From Calothrix sp. NIES-2100 (GTDB taxonomy: Bacteria > Cyanobacteriota > Cyanobacteriia > Cyanobacteriales > Nostocaceae): DNA of 64,000 nt. The DNA is taken from contig NZ_AP018178.1 of NCBI RefSeq assembly GCF_002368195.1, positions 8,700,645 through 8,764,644 on the forward strand, read 5' to 3'. A program made the position numbers and the translations under genes. The notes below the pieces were generated by a model, which worked only from the letters and a program-made list of their open reading frames with translations, had not been told where the DNA came from and made no database searches. Positions 52,941 to 62,381 of the stretch are shown piece by piece; the first letter of the stretch is position 1; the number at the start of each line of letters is the position of its first letter.

Positions 52941-53216
52941 TTAAAACCAGCCTTGCTTATTGATAAAGTAGGTATTGACAAATTCTTCTGGATTTTTGTT
53001 TAAGTAAATCATGCCTTCAATTAAACCCAAAAGTTGCATAATTAAAAATGTAAAACCGTAGGTGAAAGTTCCACCTACTACAGAAATAACTAGCATGATA
53101 AAACCTTCTGGAGAATATCCTAAAATAAATTTATGGACACCAAAACCTCCGAAAATAATCCCACAGTAGCCAGCCATAAGTTGTTTACTTGTTTGACGGG
53201 AGTTGAGATTTGCCAT
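52941..53216 (-). CDS. TM2-domain protein
   Basis: 91 residues from ATG 53216. After a polar start, the TM2 pattern is clear: GYCGIIFGGFGVHKFILGYS, then GFIMLVISVVGGTFTYGFTF and LLGLIEGMIYL. Two membrane helices with a short loop. Bacterial TM2 proteins have no defined function. Isolated gene. Confidence 0.88.
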   Translation of the reverse strand: MANLNSRQTSKQLMAGYCGIIFGGFGVHKFILGYSPEGFIMLVISVVGGTFTYGFTFLIMQLLGLIEGMIYLNKNPEEFVNTYFINKQGWF

Positions 53217-54659
53217 CTTTAGGGTTGCTCCTTGATAAATTAGGTGTAATTTTTAATGATTATTTCAGAAAAAAGTAAATATATTTAACAGCTAAATATA
53301 TTTTTACTTTCTGTGCAAAAAAAGCAAGTTATTAGAAAAATAGCCATAACAAAAAAGCCACGATTCTCTATGAAACGCTCTTCAGAATTACAAAAATGAG
53401 TTAATTTGATATTGCCTGTAACTATTGCTTTTCTATTACTATCATCAAATAAAAATCATCAACCTTGATGTTGATAGGTTTTGATAAATCTAGGTATAGC
53501 TTTGGAAGCTACCGCCCTGGAGGGGAAACTTGGCTTGGACAAGTGGCGTTTGCGTAACGTAAACGCGTACTGCGATACAGAACTGCTTCCCCGAAAGGGT
53601 TAAGGCTAGGGGAACGCCAATAGAGTACGCAAAGCCTTAAACCCACCTCTAAATATTTTTATTTTTTCAGAGTAATAAAATAGCGTTATAGAAAGGGGCG
53701 ATAAATATTCACATATTGGGGCTAGTAGTCCATCACATAATTTTTCTTGAATTGCGAGGTGTCAGATATCCGACTTCGTAAAAGTTGTCGGGGATCTCGC
53801 AGCCCATCAAAATTAACGTGGCACAGTAGTAGTAGTCTTTGGCAAATTAGCTGTGTAAATTCGTAAGTGAGACATTTCTCTTGAGGAGAATTCACCAAAG
53901 TCCTCGCGCCGAGGAGAGCTACTGCATTCATGCATGGGGGTAAGGCGATGAGTGCGTATTTATTCGTCGTTAAAAATACAGTAAACCATGAGAGAATATT
54001 CTTATATCGAAATAGGACAAGGCACTGCCTACCCCGCAGAAACAGCTTTCCAGTAGATAAGAGACTGTCGCGTAGTCTCGTAGTGGGTAGAAACATATTG
54101 CTTGCTAAATAGCAGACCAATGTGTTTTTGGGGCGTGGGGATGAGTCCATCCTCTGTTCAATCGTAACCGCGCCTAGAGGTTCGGGGGATAGTGTTTCGG
54201 AACCTGTATAGGAACCAAGCCGCTATTTTCTCAGGGCTGCTAAAAGCCTCCGACTTTAGTCGTGGGGAATGCGTTACTTAATTATAATCAGCAAATACTC
54301 TTATTGCTGGAATAACCCTTTCTACAAGTCCATCAGTTTTGTATCCGGACTTTTTTCGATATGCCTAAAGTGAAAATGACATATTCAGGACTAAAGCGGC
54401 TTGTCTCGCGCTTTCCCGTTGAGGGTGTCAATTGTCATTGGTCATTGGTCAATTGTCATTGGTTAAGAGTCAAGGTTTATTAGTCCTTTGACTTTGGACT
54501 ATTAACTATTGACTCTTGACTATTGACTCTAGACTTTGGACTTTTGACAACCCTAACTTTTATTTATTGTCCCAGTTGCGTAAGTCCTACTATATATTAT
54601 TGTGATATATCCAGATGAAAGCAAATAATTCAAGGTTTTAGCAACCGTAATAATACGTA
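53217..54659. other. Gene-poor 1.4-kb stretch with IS-like and repeat remnants
   Basis: No credible gene. A minus-strand frame (about 53722-54150) could encode up to 142 residues, but has no domain and an irregular composition. At 54233-54275, aagcctccgactttagtcg tggggaatg has the hairpin-plus-tail form of IS200/IS605 right ends, so the preceding 150 bases (several hairpins around ggggatgagtccatcctc) may be an old omega-RNA/TnpB end. Heptamer-like gtcattg and ttgactc tracts fill 54430-54550. Confidence 0.5.
54233..54275 (+). mobile_element. IS200/IS605-like right-end remnant
   Basis: The hairpin cctccgac-ttta-gtcgtgggg followed by aatgcg resembles the terminal hairpin of IS605-group elements. 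No transposase or TnpB gene is recognisable nearby. Confidence 0.4.
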
Positions 54660-56237
54660 TTATTGATTGCCACTGCCGAGAAGAAACAGACTGAGTAAAG
54701 TACCACTATTCCATAAATTGTGTAATAGCATCGGCGCAAGCAAGTTACGCGATCGCGTATAAACTACACCTAAAACGATCCCCAAGGCGGTGAGTGGTAA
54801 AATTTCCGATAAGCTAAGGTGAGCCACAGCAAAGAGCAGACCGCTGATCCCAATGGCTGCCCAAACGGGTAGGTAACGAGTCAGGGAGGGCAACAAAAAG
54901 CCGCGAAACAGTATTTCTTCAAAAAATGGGGCAGCGATCGCAGCTGTGACGAAGAACAGTCCAAGTGCTACGGAATCTTGGCTTTCTAGTGCCAGTTGCA
55001 AGAGCGGATTACTACCACCTTGTCCTTGCCAAAGTTGTTGATTAATCAAAGACACTACCACGACTATCGGTAAAGCGGCGCAATAACCACCCAATCCCCA
55101 TAAAAACCAATTACCTCGGAAATTGAAGCGAAACCAGTATTCTGGTAAAGGGAAAAAGCGCTTGATCGATAGATACAGTACTAATAGCGCACCTATTGCT
55201 ACCACAACATAACGCAGCAAAACAGAGAAAGCCTGAAAGCGGACACTACCACCGGCAAGTTGGATGGGAAGCAGCGAGAATAACAGCGGTATAAACACTT
55301 GTCCCATCAAGAAAAAGCCGATAATAAACACCTGTATAATCGTTTCTCCACCCCAAGGCGTTGACCAAGGGACATCAGCATTTTGAGCGAGTAAGGCGGC
55401 TTTTCCTTTAACCAAACGCTGAGCCAACAAACCAATCAGCAGTACCATACCGACCAAAGCTGTCAAGGTAGGGACAATCCCAATCAGCGCTAATTTAAAT
55501 ACAGCTTGGGTAGCAGCTTCTTGTTGTGCAGCTTGAACTGCTGAGAGTGCTTCTTGCCGTTGCTGCTTTTGGTACAGTTGCACTAGAGCAGTGGAGCGAA
55601 ACCAACCTTCTAAATTTTTTTGAATCAGCTGTTGAGCATTTGGTAGCAGACGGGGGGGATTACTCCACAAACCAATCAACACAGCAGATGTTTCGGGAAA
55701 TTCGGGACTAATATCTGAGCGTTGCTGCAAATCAGTCCAAGTTGAGAGTGCTTGATCTGTCTTTCCTTGCTCTGCTTGTAAAATTCCCAGGCGTAAATCT
55801 AATTCAGCCAACAATTTTTGCAGCTGGTTGAGGGACTGCTGTAACTGTTGCTCCTGTGGATTTGAGGGTTTTTCCGATGGACGAGTTTCTGGTAAGGGTT
55901 TAGGAGGTGCAGGAGTGGTAACTGACGCAGAACGCAATTTTGCCAGTTGAGTTTTGGCTTTGTCCAAATTGGTTTGCACCGATTTTTGCGCTTGCTGATA
56001 TTGCTTAGTAGCGGTTTCCAAGGGTTGATCGCCTAGTATGGCATCCCGAACTACCTGAAAATTTTCGTCTTTGCTATCTTCTGGTTGCCAAGCTTGCGCT
56101 TGCAGCGCAATATTTATTTGATAAAGTTCTAGACGACTTTGGAACTGAGGTTCCTGCCAACTGCTGAATAAAGAAAAGCCGGACAACACCAACGATATTA
56201 GCGTTAGCCCTATTAAACCCAACCGTTTGATGCTCAT
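54660..56237 (-). CDS. CPBP-family intramembrane metalloprotease
   Basis: 525 residues from ATG 56237. An N-terminal membrane anchor precedes a Gln-rich helical region (about 25-230, TPR-like) and then eight or so helices. The CPBP/CAAX-protease motifs are FFEEILFRGFLLPSL (EExxxR), FAVAHLSLSE (His) and HNLWNSGTLLS (His/Asn). Some members process prenylated proteins or act in bacteriocin immunity; here the substrate is unknown. The extra N-terminal half is typical of cyanobacterial versions. Confidence 0.88.
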   Translation of the reverse strand: MSIKRLGLIGLTLISLVLSGFSLFSSWQEPQFQSRLELYQINIALQAQAWQPEDSKDENFQVVRDAILGDQPLETATKQYQQAQKSVQTNLDKAKTQLAKLRSASVTTPAPPKPLPETRPSEKPSNPQEQQLQQSLNQLQKLLAELDLRLGILQAEQGKTDQALSTWTDLQQRSDISPEFPETSAVLIGLWSNPPRLLPNAQQLIQKNLEGWFRSTALVQLYQKQQRQEALSAVQAAQQEAATQAVFKLALIGIVPTLTALVGMVLLIGLLAQRLVKGKAALLAQNADVPWSTPWGGETIIQVFIIGFFLMGQVFIPLLFSLLPIQLAGGSVRFQAFSVLLRYVVVAIGALLVLYLSIKRFFPLPEYWFRFNFRGNWFLWGLGGYCAALPIVVVVSLINQQLWQGQGGSNPLLQLALESQDSVALGLFFVTAAIAAPFFEEILFRGFLLPSLTRYLPVWAAIGISGLLFAVAHLSLSEILPLTALGIVLGVVYTRSRNLLAPMLLHNLWNSGTLLSLFLLGSGNQ

Positions 56238-56683
56238 CTATACTTCCGTTGATTAACCAGTGTAGAGCATATGCTCCTTGGGAATTATCGCAAGAAAAAG
56301 CAGGCGGTGGATATATTTCGGGATCGGGAATTTATCGCCTGTCCCACTCAAGACTTGTCATGACGAAGCTAGCGATCGCGCCGTTCTACTGCTAAGAGCG
56401 ATCGCAATTACATATTGTCAGTGATTAGACTGACATGATATTACACTGATTCCCAAACCGGATGCGACTACTTGCTGTTTGCTCAAACCCTGAGTTTGAA
56501 AGCGGTTTCCCCCCAGAGGTTAAATAGCTTCATTAAAAATTTTTACTTAAGTAATTAATATAAAGATTGTATAAAAAACACAAACTAAATTACTAGTAAT
56601 GGTAACGTGTAGATTAAATTCATAATTTTTCTGCTTTGAATTATACAGTTGCTTAAATTATACTGACGGAGTAATTACTTAAA
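56238..56683. other. Divergent intergenic region, no gene seen
   Basis: 446 bases between the CPBP protease and PEP-CTERM genes, with HIP1 sites and an AT-rich portion near the plus-strand start. No open frame or hairpin worth naming. Confidence 0.55.
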
Positions 56684-57760
56684 ATGGTGGCGTTATTATT
56701 GTTACCTAGTAAATTAGAGCTACAATACACAAAAAAAATATTCTGGCCAAAAATTTGGATAATTCTCGCTCAACTCGGATTAATAGCTTTATCTGACATG
56801 ATTTTCTTAACCAAAATTGCTGCTGCTCAAGCTTCAGCTACGAGGATCAGCTTGATTAATCCCAGTGAGTCTATTTGCATCAAAGGTAAGGATGCTTGCA
56901 TCAAAAAGATTAGCAAAGAGACTCTTAAAAGCGATGATGAATTAAATACATTTTTACAGATTGAAGCCTCAGCAAACACTCCAACAATACAAGGCTACAA
57001 CACAGATTCTTTTGTGGTTAAGTTAGACGCTCGCAAAAAACAACAAGTATCCCACTCATTGAAGTTAAGTGATGTGCCAATCGTCAACATAGGTGGGACA
57101 GATTACCGTGAGTTTATCTTAACTGTCAAGGAGCCAGTTCAAACAAAACCAAATCCAGATTTAGCAAAGATTGTATTGGAAAAATTAGAGATTTTCTTGG
57201 GAAATTCTCCTAATCTGATTAGCTATCCCAACTTCAATGGTAAGGCTAGCAAAACTTTCGATTTGGAGCCAAATACAGTTGTGCTTCAAGATAGCAAATC
57301 TCAAGATGGTAGCTATAAGTACTTTGTGTATATCAACAACGGTTTTTTTACAGATGCTAACAAAGCTGTAAAAGATCAGGGATATGTTTATTTATTCTCC
57401 AAATTCAGTGATGCTGAAGCTAGAGTTCAGTCTTGGTCTGTCAGAAAGTTAAAAAGATCAAGTTTATTACCTGTAATCCCAGCCGGCGCTGGGGGAGCAG
57501 GAGGGGGAGAAATATTAGGTAGTATGTTTCCACTCGCAGGACTGTTAGCACTGCTTGGTGGTGGTGGTGGTGGTAGTGGTGGTGGTGGTGGTCAAGCTCT
57601 TAATACAGCTAACAACGCCATAAATAGGGAATTTGTAGTTCCGCAGCCACTACCAGCAAAATCAGGAAAACCACCTACAGAAGTACCTGAACCAACAACT
57701 GTGCTAGGTTCTTTGATTGGTATTGGTTTATTAGTTAAAGCTAGGTCTCGTAATTCGTAA
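56684..57760 (+). CDS. Exported PEP-CTERM-anchor protein
   Basis: 358 residues from ATG 56684. A signal peptide or anchor lies at about 20-50 (IWIILAQLGLIALSDMIF ... AAAQA). The body is a beta-rich unknown domain; then a Gly-rich stretch (GGGGGGSGGGGG). The C-terminus TEVPEPTTVLGSLIGIGLLV followed by KARSRNS is a PEP-CTERM sorting signal (VPEP, helix, basic end), so exosortase should cleave and sort it. The last three codons and the stop come from a CGTAATT repeat. The exosortase is not in the window. Confidence 0.82.
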   Translation: MVALLLLPSKLELQYTKKIFWPKIWIILAQLGLIALSDMIFLTKIAAAQASATRISLINPSESICIKGKDACIKKISKETLKSDDELNTFLQIEASANTPTIQGYNTDSFVVKLDARKKQQVSHSLKLSDVPIVNIGGTDYREFILTVKEPVQTKPNPDLAKIVLEKLEIFLGNSPNLISYPNFNGKASKTFDLEPNTVVLQDSKSQDGSYKYFVYINNGFFTDANKAVKDQGYVYLFSKFSDAEARVQSWSVRKLKRSSLLPVIPAGAGGAGGGEILGSMFPLAGLLALLGGGGGGSGGGGGQALNTANNAINREFVVPQPLPAKSGKPPTEVPEPTTVLGSLIGIGLLVKARSRNS

Positions 57761-57783
57761 TTCGTAATTCGTAATTCGTAATT
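57749..57783. repeat. CGTAATT x5 heptamer repeat overlapping a stop codon
   Basis: Five perfect units start inside the PEP-CTERM gene and encode its final Arg-Asn-Ser and TAA. Confidence 0.95.
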
Positions 57784-57848
57784 AAATCAGTGAGCTTCAG
57801 ATCCCCTTTTTCTTTAAGAAGTCGGGGATCTTGTTATTCACGAATGAT

Positions 57849-58526
57849 TTAGATTGCTATACTCAAATCTTGTTTACTCATGGAGTTGAGTAATGTCCAC
57901 AGTTGCAGATTAGTAAAATCGGGAATTGCGATAAAAGCACCGACTTCTAGTAAGATTTTGGGATCGTGAGTAGAAGCTATACCAATGGTGCGGATACCAG
58001 CAGCAACAGCCGCACGAATTCCAGAGGGAGAATCTTCAAGTGCGATCGCTTCTGGTGCTTGAATCCCCAAATTATTTAGGGCAACATTGTAAGGTGTGGG
58101 GTCTGGTTTACCTGCTGTGCAGTCTTCTGCTAAAACAATTGTCTGGAAAACTTCTTTGATGCCCAAAACATCTAGGATAAATTCTACATTTAATCTAGGG
58201 GCATTAGTAACTAAAGCACGTTTTAACTGATGTGCTTGGGTCCATTCTATTAATTCCGAAAATCCACTCAGCGGCTGGAGATTTGCTGCTAGTTCTCTAA
58301 AAAGCGCTTCTTTCTCATCTGCAAATTTTTCTCCATCTGCGGGTGATAATTGTGGCAATATATCTTTGACAATTTCTGGGTTTAGTCGTCCACTAATTCT
58401 AGATTGGTAAAAAGTTTCGTCAATTTCTATGCCATAACTAGCCAGTTTTTGCTGCCAAGCTTGGTAGTGTATGGGGTCAGTATTGACAATAGTGCCGTCT
58501 AGGTCAAAGAGAATTGCAGTTAGCAT
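57849..58526 (-). CDS. HAD-superfamily phosphatase (phosphoglucomutase/phosphatase-like)
   Basis: 225 residues from ATG 58526. Motif I ILFDLDGTIVNTDPIHYQAW, motif II LVTNAP, and motif III GKPDPTPYNVALN with EDSPSGIRAAVAAG, plus an alpha-helical cap (about 18-85). This places it among beta-phosphoglucomutase-like HAD hydrolases acting on small phosphorylated sugars. The exact substrate is unknown. Confidence 0.9.
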   Translation of the reverse strand: MLTAILFDLDGTIVNTDPIHYQAWQQKLASYGIEIDETFYQSRISGRLNPEIVKDILPQLSPADGEKFADEKEALFRELAANLQPLSGFSELIEWTQAHQLKRALVTNAPRLNVEFILDVLGIKEVFQTIVLAEDCTAGKPDPTPYNVALNNLGIQAPEAIALEDSPSGIRAAVAAGIRTIGIASTHDPKILLEVGAFIAIPDFTNLQLWTLLNSMSKQDLSIAI

Positions 58527-58592
58527 GTCTTCTAGGTAATTTGTAAATAAATGTTAACTTTACTTACATATTTTACATTGTTTTTTGTTTGA

Positions 58593-58700
58593 GAGGATGT
58601 TTTAAAAGTCGCAAAGTATACTTAAAACTCCTCTTCAAATCTTTTTACCCCTATCCCCAGAGGGGGACTCGATACCCCCTTCCCTACCAGGGAAGAGGGG
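58593..58700. repeat. Partial copy of the MITE-like element family
   Basis: The 18-bp end gaggatgttttaaaagtc is identical to that at 7990-8007. The following G/C-run hairpin (cccctcttccc and aagagggg arms around 58670-58700) resembles the interior of that element, but the inverted right end is missing. Confidence 0.6.
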
Positions 58701-58710
58701 TTTAAGCAAC

Positions 58711-59685
58711 CTAAACACTCATTTCTAACATCCGTTGCATTGGACGCAAAGCTGCTAACCGAATCTCTTCAGACATGGTAATTTCCGGAGTACGATTTTT
58801 CATCGCCCAATACACTTTTTCCAAAGTATTTAACCGCATAAACGGACATTCGTTGCAATTACAATTATTGATTGGTGGCGCAGGAATAAACCGCTTTTGG
58901 GGAGCTAGTTTTTGCATTTGGTGAATGATACCTGGCTCTGTAGCCACGATAAATTCCTGCGCAGGGCTGTTTTGACAATATGTGAGTAAAGCTGCTGTAG
59001 AGCCGATATAGTTAGCGTGGCGCAAGATGCTAGTTTCGCATTCTGGGTGGGCGATCGCCTCCGCTTCGGGATGGGCGATTTTTAACTGGACAATTTTCTT
59101 TTCCGAGAAGGTTTCATGGACGATGCAGCTACCGTCCCACAGTACCAAATCTCGTCCGGTTTGCTCCATCACATAGCGCCCCAAATTGCGATCGGGAGCA
59201 AAAATAATCGGCTGCTCTTTCGGTATTTGCTGCACAATCTTCACAGCATTGGAACTGGTGCAGATAATATCGCTCATGGCTTTAATATCGGCAGAGCAGT
59301 TAATATAAGAAACCACTAGATGATCGGGATGGGCGGCTTTAAAGGCTGCAAACGCCTCAGCCGGACAACTATCTGCTAAAGAACAACCAGCATTCAAATC
59401 TGGTAGCAGTACCAATTTATCAGGATTAAGTATTTTTGCTGTTTCTGCCATGAAGTGAACACCAGCAAAGACGATCGCATCTGCATTGGTATTAGCTGCG
59501 GCTTTGGCTAGTTGTAATGAATCCCCAATAAAGTCTGCAATATCCTGGATATCTGGCTCTTGATAGTAATGGGCTAAAATCACCGCGTTGAGTTCTTTTT
59601 TGAGACTCTCAATCGCCGCAAATAAATCCAGTGGTAATGCACCCGGATGGGTGGTTTCTCGTTGAGCAAGTGCAGTGTTGAACAC
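58711..59685 (-). CDS. nadA: Quinolinate synthase
   Basis: 324 residues, GTG start at 59685. NadA condenses iminoaspartate with dihydroxyacetone phosphate to quinolinate in NAD synthesis, using a 4Fe-4S cluster. Conserved sequence: LNAVILAHYYQEPDIQDIAD, DSLQLAKAA, PDLNAGCSLADSCPAE, FAPDRNLGRYV, HPECETS, and the C-terminal NNCNCNECPFMRLN. No ribosome site is clear before the GTG, but no other start in frame precedes it. Confidence 0.95.
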   Translation of the reverse strand: MFNTALAQRETTHPGALPLDLFAAIESLKKELNAVILAHYYQEPDIQDIADFIGDSLQLAKAAANTNADAIVFAGVHFMAETAKILNPDKLVLLPDLNAGCSLADSCPAEAFAAFKAAHPDHLVVSYINCSADIKAMSDIICTSSNAVKIVQQIPKEQPIIFAPDRNLGRYVMEQTGRDLVLWDGSCIVHETFSEKKIVQLKIAHPEAEAIAHPECETSILRHANYIGSTAALLTYCQNSPAQEFIVATEPGIIHQMQKLAPQKRFIPAPPINNCNCNECPFMRLNTLEKVYWAMKNRTPEITMSEEIRLAALRPMQRMLEMSV

Positions 59686-59854
59686 AGTAGGGGTTGCTTA
59701 AAGTTGCAAGTATTTGACCTGTGGATTAATTATAGTAGTTTTTACCAAAAAATATAGTGGTTTTTACCAAAAATCGTTGAGGCTTCATGTTGCCAATTTG
59801 TGTCCAAATCCGGCTGAGTTGCCTATCCTAAAAGTAGACGGCAAGGACAGTGGC

Positions 59855-60784
59855 ATGACCAGTGAGATAACAAAATCAACAAACCTGAAAATAGCTGTAG
59901 TTGGCGACGTTCACGACCAATGGGAAGAAGAAGATGGTATAGCACTCAAGCATTTGGGTGTGGACTTAGTGCTGTTTGTGGGGGATTTTGGCAATGAGTC
60001 GGTGGAGGTGGTAAGAGCGATCGCTTCCCTTGATATTCCCAAAGCCGCCGTAATGGGCAACCACGATGCATGGTACACTGCCACAGAATGGGGACGGAAA
60101 AAGTGTCCCTACGACCGCTCCAAGGAAGACTGGGTACAGGAACAACTCGATTTATTAGGAACTGCCCATGTCGGTTACAGCAAGCTAGATTTTCCTCAGT
60201 GGAATTTAACGGTGGTGGGTGGTCGTCCTTTTAGCTGGGGTGGGCCAGAGTGGAGATTTGCTGACATCTGCAAAGAACGTTACGGTGTAACGGATCTGGA
60301 AGAATCAGCAAATAAAATTATGGCGGCGGTAAAAAGTGCTGCCTACGACACGATTATTTTTCTCGGGCACAATGGGCCTAGTGGATTAGGCGATCGCCCT
60401 GAAGATCCCTGTGGCAAAGACTGGCTCCCGATTGGTGGCGATTTTGGCGATCCAGACTTTGGCGAAGCGATTTCCCAGGCTCTCAACGCTGGTAAAACCA
60501 TTCCTCTGGTGACATTTGGACATATGCACCATAGTCTACGGCATACGAAGAAAGAGCTACGCAAGCCTGTGCTGAGAAGCCCCGAAGGGACAATTTACTT
60601 GAATGCGGCTAGTGTCCCCAGGATAGTAGAAGTTAACGGTAATAAGCAGCGTAATTTTTCTTTAGTCTCCCTAGAGGCGGGTGTGGTGTCCCAAGTCTCC
60701 CTAGTTTGGGTAGGCGATGATTACCGGATAGTCTCAGAGGAAATTTTTTACGAGCGATCGCGCCCAGTAGTGCAATCTGCGTAA
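59855..60784 (+). CDS. TIGR04168-family metallophosphoesterase
   Basis: 309 residues from ATG 59855, with aagga eight bases upstream; a TTG at 59714 would add 47 unlikely residues. The metallophosphoesterase motifs are IAVVGDVHDQWEEED, LVLFVGDFGNES, AVMGNHDAWYT, FLGHNGPSG and TFGHMHHSLRH, so it should bind two metals and cleave phosphate esters. The family is found in cyanobacteria and plants; the substrate is unknown. Confidence 0.9.
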   Translation: MTSEITKSTNLKIAVVGDVHDQWEEEDGIALKHLGVDLVLFVGDFGNESVEVVRAIASLDIPKAAVMGNHDAWYTATEWGRKKCPYDRSKEDWVQEQLDLLGTAHVGYSKLDFPQWNLTVVGGRPFSWGGPEWRFADICKERYGVTDLEESANKIMAAVKSAAYDTIIFLGHNGPSGLGDRPEDPCGKDWLPIGGDFGDPDFGEAISQALNAGKTIPLVTFGHMHHSLRHTKKELRKPVLRSPEGTIYLNAASVPRIVEVNGNKQRNFSLVSLEAGVVSQVSLVWVGDDYRIVSEEIFYERSRPVVQSA

Positions 60785-60872
60785 ATGTAAGATATAGTAT
60801 GATCTGTCAGCTTTTGTGCTAACTTAGGAAAGCGTTTGCATAGCAGGTACGCAACAAGCTAGACAGTTTACT

Positions 60873-60957
60873 GGAGAGGTGGCAGAGTGGTCGATTGCGT
60901 CCGACTTGAAATCGGATGAGGCTAAAACCTCCGGGAGTTCGAATCTCCCCCTCTCCG
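60873..60957 (+). tRNA. tRNA-Ser (anticodon UGA)
   Basis: An 85-base tRNA: acceptor ggagagg pairs with cctctcc, discriminator g; D arm tggcagagtggtcgattg; anticodon stem tccga/tcgga with loop cttgaaa, anticodon TGA; a long variable arm; T arm with gttcgaat. The CCA is not encoded. It reads UCA serine codons. Accessory genes follow, so it may be an integration site. Confidence 0.96.
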
Positions 60958-61088
60958 TTGAATATTTTTTCTAAGTCATAGAAGTGCAGAAGGCTCTTTC
61001 CTAAAAGATATGCACAGACCAAGTAGCACAGCTTTTTTGCATCTACAATATATCCAAAGCTGCACAAATACTATTTGGTTAACTAGTG

Positions 61089-61277
61089 ATGAAAGATATC
61101 AACATTAAACAAGAAGCTCATAAATTAATTGATAGATTACCAGAAAATTCCACATGGGATGATTTGATGTATCAAATTTATGTGCGACAAACAGTGGAAG
61201 CTGGACTAGCAGATAGCAAAGCTGGTAATGTAATTTCTGTACAAGAAGTGCGGAAAAAATTTGGACTGCCAGAGTGA
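61089..61277 (+). CDS. Antitoxin of a RelE/ParE-type pair
   Basis: 62 residues from ATG 61089, ending in the toxin start codon (GTGA overlap). The sequence KQEAHKLIDRLPENSTWDDL ... IYVRQTVEAGLADSKAGN resembles short cyanobacterial antitoxins of RelE/ParE modules. No DNA-binding motif can be named; the call depends on the gene pair. Confidence 0.82.
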   Translation: MKDINIKQEAHKLIDRLPENSTWDDLMYQIYVRQTVEAGLADSKAGNVISVQEVRKKFGLPE

Positions 61278-61570
61278 ATGTTTACTGGACAGAAACAGCA
61301 GTAGAAAATCTTTCAGCAATTTATACTTATATTGCCCAAACTTCTCCACAGTATGCGGCTAGGGTAGTTGACCGTATAACTAGACGTTCCCAACAGATTG
61401 CAAATTTTCCTTTGTCGGGTCGAATTGTATCGGAATTTGAAACCGAGCAAATTCGAGAAGTGATTGAAGGATCATATAGAATTATTTATTATATTAAACC
61501 CGAACAAATTGAAGTACTGGCTGTGATACATGGTTCACAGCAACTTACATCGAGTTCTGTGGATGAGTAA
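61274..61570 (+). CDS. RelE/ParE-family toxin
   Basis: 98 residues, GTG start at 61274 overlapping the antitoxin stop by four bases. The sequence VYWTETAVENLSAIYTYIAQ, RSQQIANFPLSGRIV and VIEGSYRIIYYIKPEQIEVL is a typical RelE/ParE fold, with the conserved Arg-Glu-Val and Tyr-Arg-Ile-Ile-Tyr. Members are ribosome-dependent RNases or gyrase poisons; which one cannot be said. Confidence 0.9.
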   Translation: MNVYWTETAVENLSAIYTYIAQTSPQYAARVVDRITRRSQQIANFPLSGRIVSEFETEQIREVIEGSYRIIYYIKPEQIEVLAVIHGSQQLTSSSVDE

Positions 61571-61593
61571 TGTCTGGTTTCATTTGGTTAAAG

Positions 61594-61716
61594 CTCAATA
61601 CAGTTCAGTTAAGACAAATTGTAGGCAACATCTAAAATCTTTCGGTGTATCACATAATTTTATCGGTGCCGTGCCCCTACGAGTATTGCATCTCAATTTA
61701 ACTGAACCGTATTGAG
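61594..61716. mobile_element. MITE-like element with ctcaatacrgttcagttaa ends
   Basis: The ends ctcaatacagttcagttaa (61594-61612) and ttaactgaaccgtattgag (61698-61716) are inverted copies with one mismatch in 19. The 123-bp element carries no gene and lies 24 bases after the toxin stop. Confidence 0.75.
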
Positions 61717-61870
61717 TTATAGAGTTATTCTTGAGGATTTGTGCTTATACCAATCCGGGTTCTGATATGTAATTAAGATTTTGGTAGGGGCGGGGTTTCC
61801 CCACCCTCAATTATGTTGCATCTTTCCCGTGAACCGCTATATCCCCCCTTTAGTGACTCAGTCAGTTTAC

Positions 61871-62251
61871 CTACAGTGGTGATAGCCGGTTAATCGTTTC
61901 TTCCAGTAGCAACTTAGCCCTATACAGCGCTAACAGCTTCTCTTGATCATACCTTTGGGGATATTCCATCCTCCTACCTTCAAATGACACCCTGATTAAC
62001 GCTACTTGTTCATCAGTAGGTGAGTTCATTTCATCCAGTGCTACACCTAGATTCTGGAGGTTAGCGAATGAGAGCATTCTTAACCCTCTGTTTTCTTCCA
62101 TCTGTTTTAGGGCGATCGCAGGAAACGCCATCAAAGAAGTTAAGTAGCTGGTTTTGTAAGCCTCTGAACCCGTCGGCTTCACACCGTAGCGTTGACACAA
62201 TGCTTTAAGTTCAGGGATTGTCAATACTTCTAATTCAGTTCGTGAAAACAT
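61871..62251 (-). CDS. Hypothetical protein with SAP-like N-terminus
   Basis: 126 residues from ATG 62251; a TTG 22 codons earlier is in frame. The first 40 residues (LTIPELKALCQRYGVKPTGS and following) match the two-helix SAP motif, which binds AT-rich DNA in other proteins. The rest is helical, without a motif. No clear ribosome site. It lies near the ZorAB-like genes on the same strand. Confidence 0.6.
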   Translation of the reverse strand: MFSRTELEVLTIPELKALCQRYGVKPTGSEAYKTSYLTSLMAFPAIALKQMEENRGLRMLSFANLQNLGVALDEMNSPTDEQVALIRVSFEGRRMEYPQRYDQEKLLALYRAKLLLEETINRLSPL

Positions 62252-62381
62252 AGAATGGTAATGTCCATTTTGTAAGTGGATATTTAGTGGTTGCTGTACT
62301 CGCCAAAGTTTAGACAACCACTAATAAATTATTAAACACTTGCGCGCTTATGTTTCAAAAGCTAATTAACATTTCTCAATA

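Noticed and set aside
53722..54150. 142-codon minus-strand gene
   Set aside because: No domain, irregular composition, overlaps hairpin-rich IS-like sequence; kept only as a note in the region entry.
60819..61067. Minus-strand open frame over tRNA-Ser
   Set aside because: It is antisense to a clear tRNA gene.
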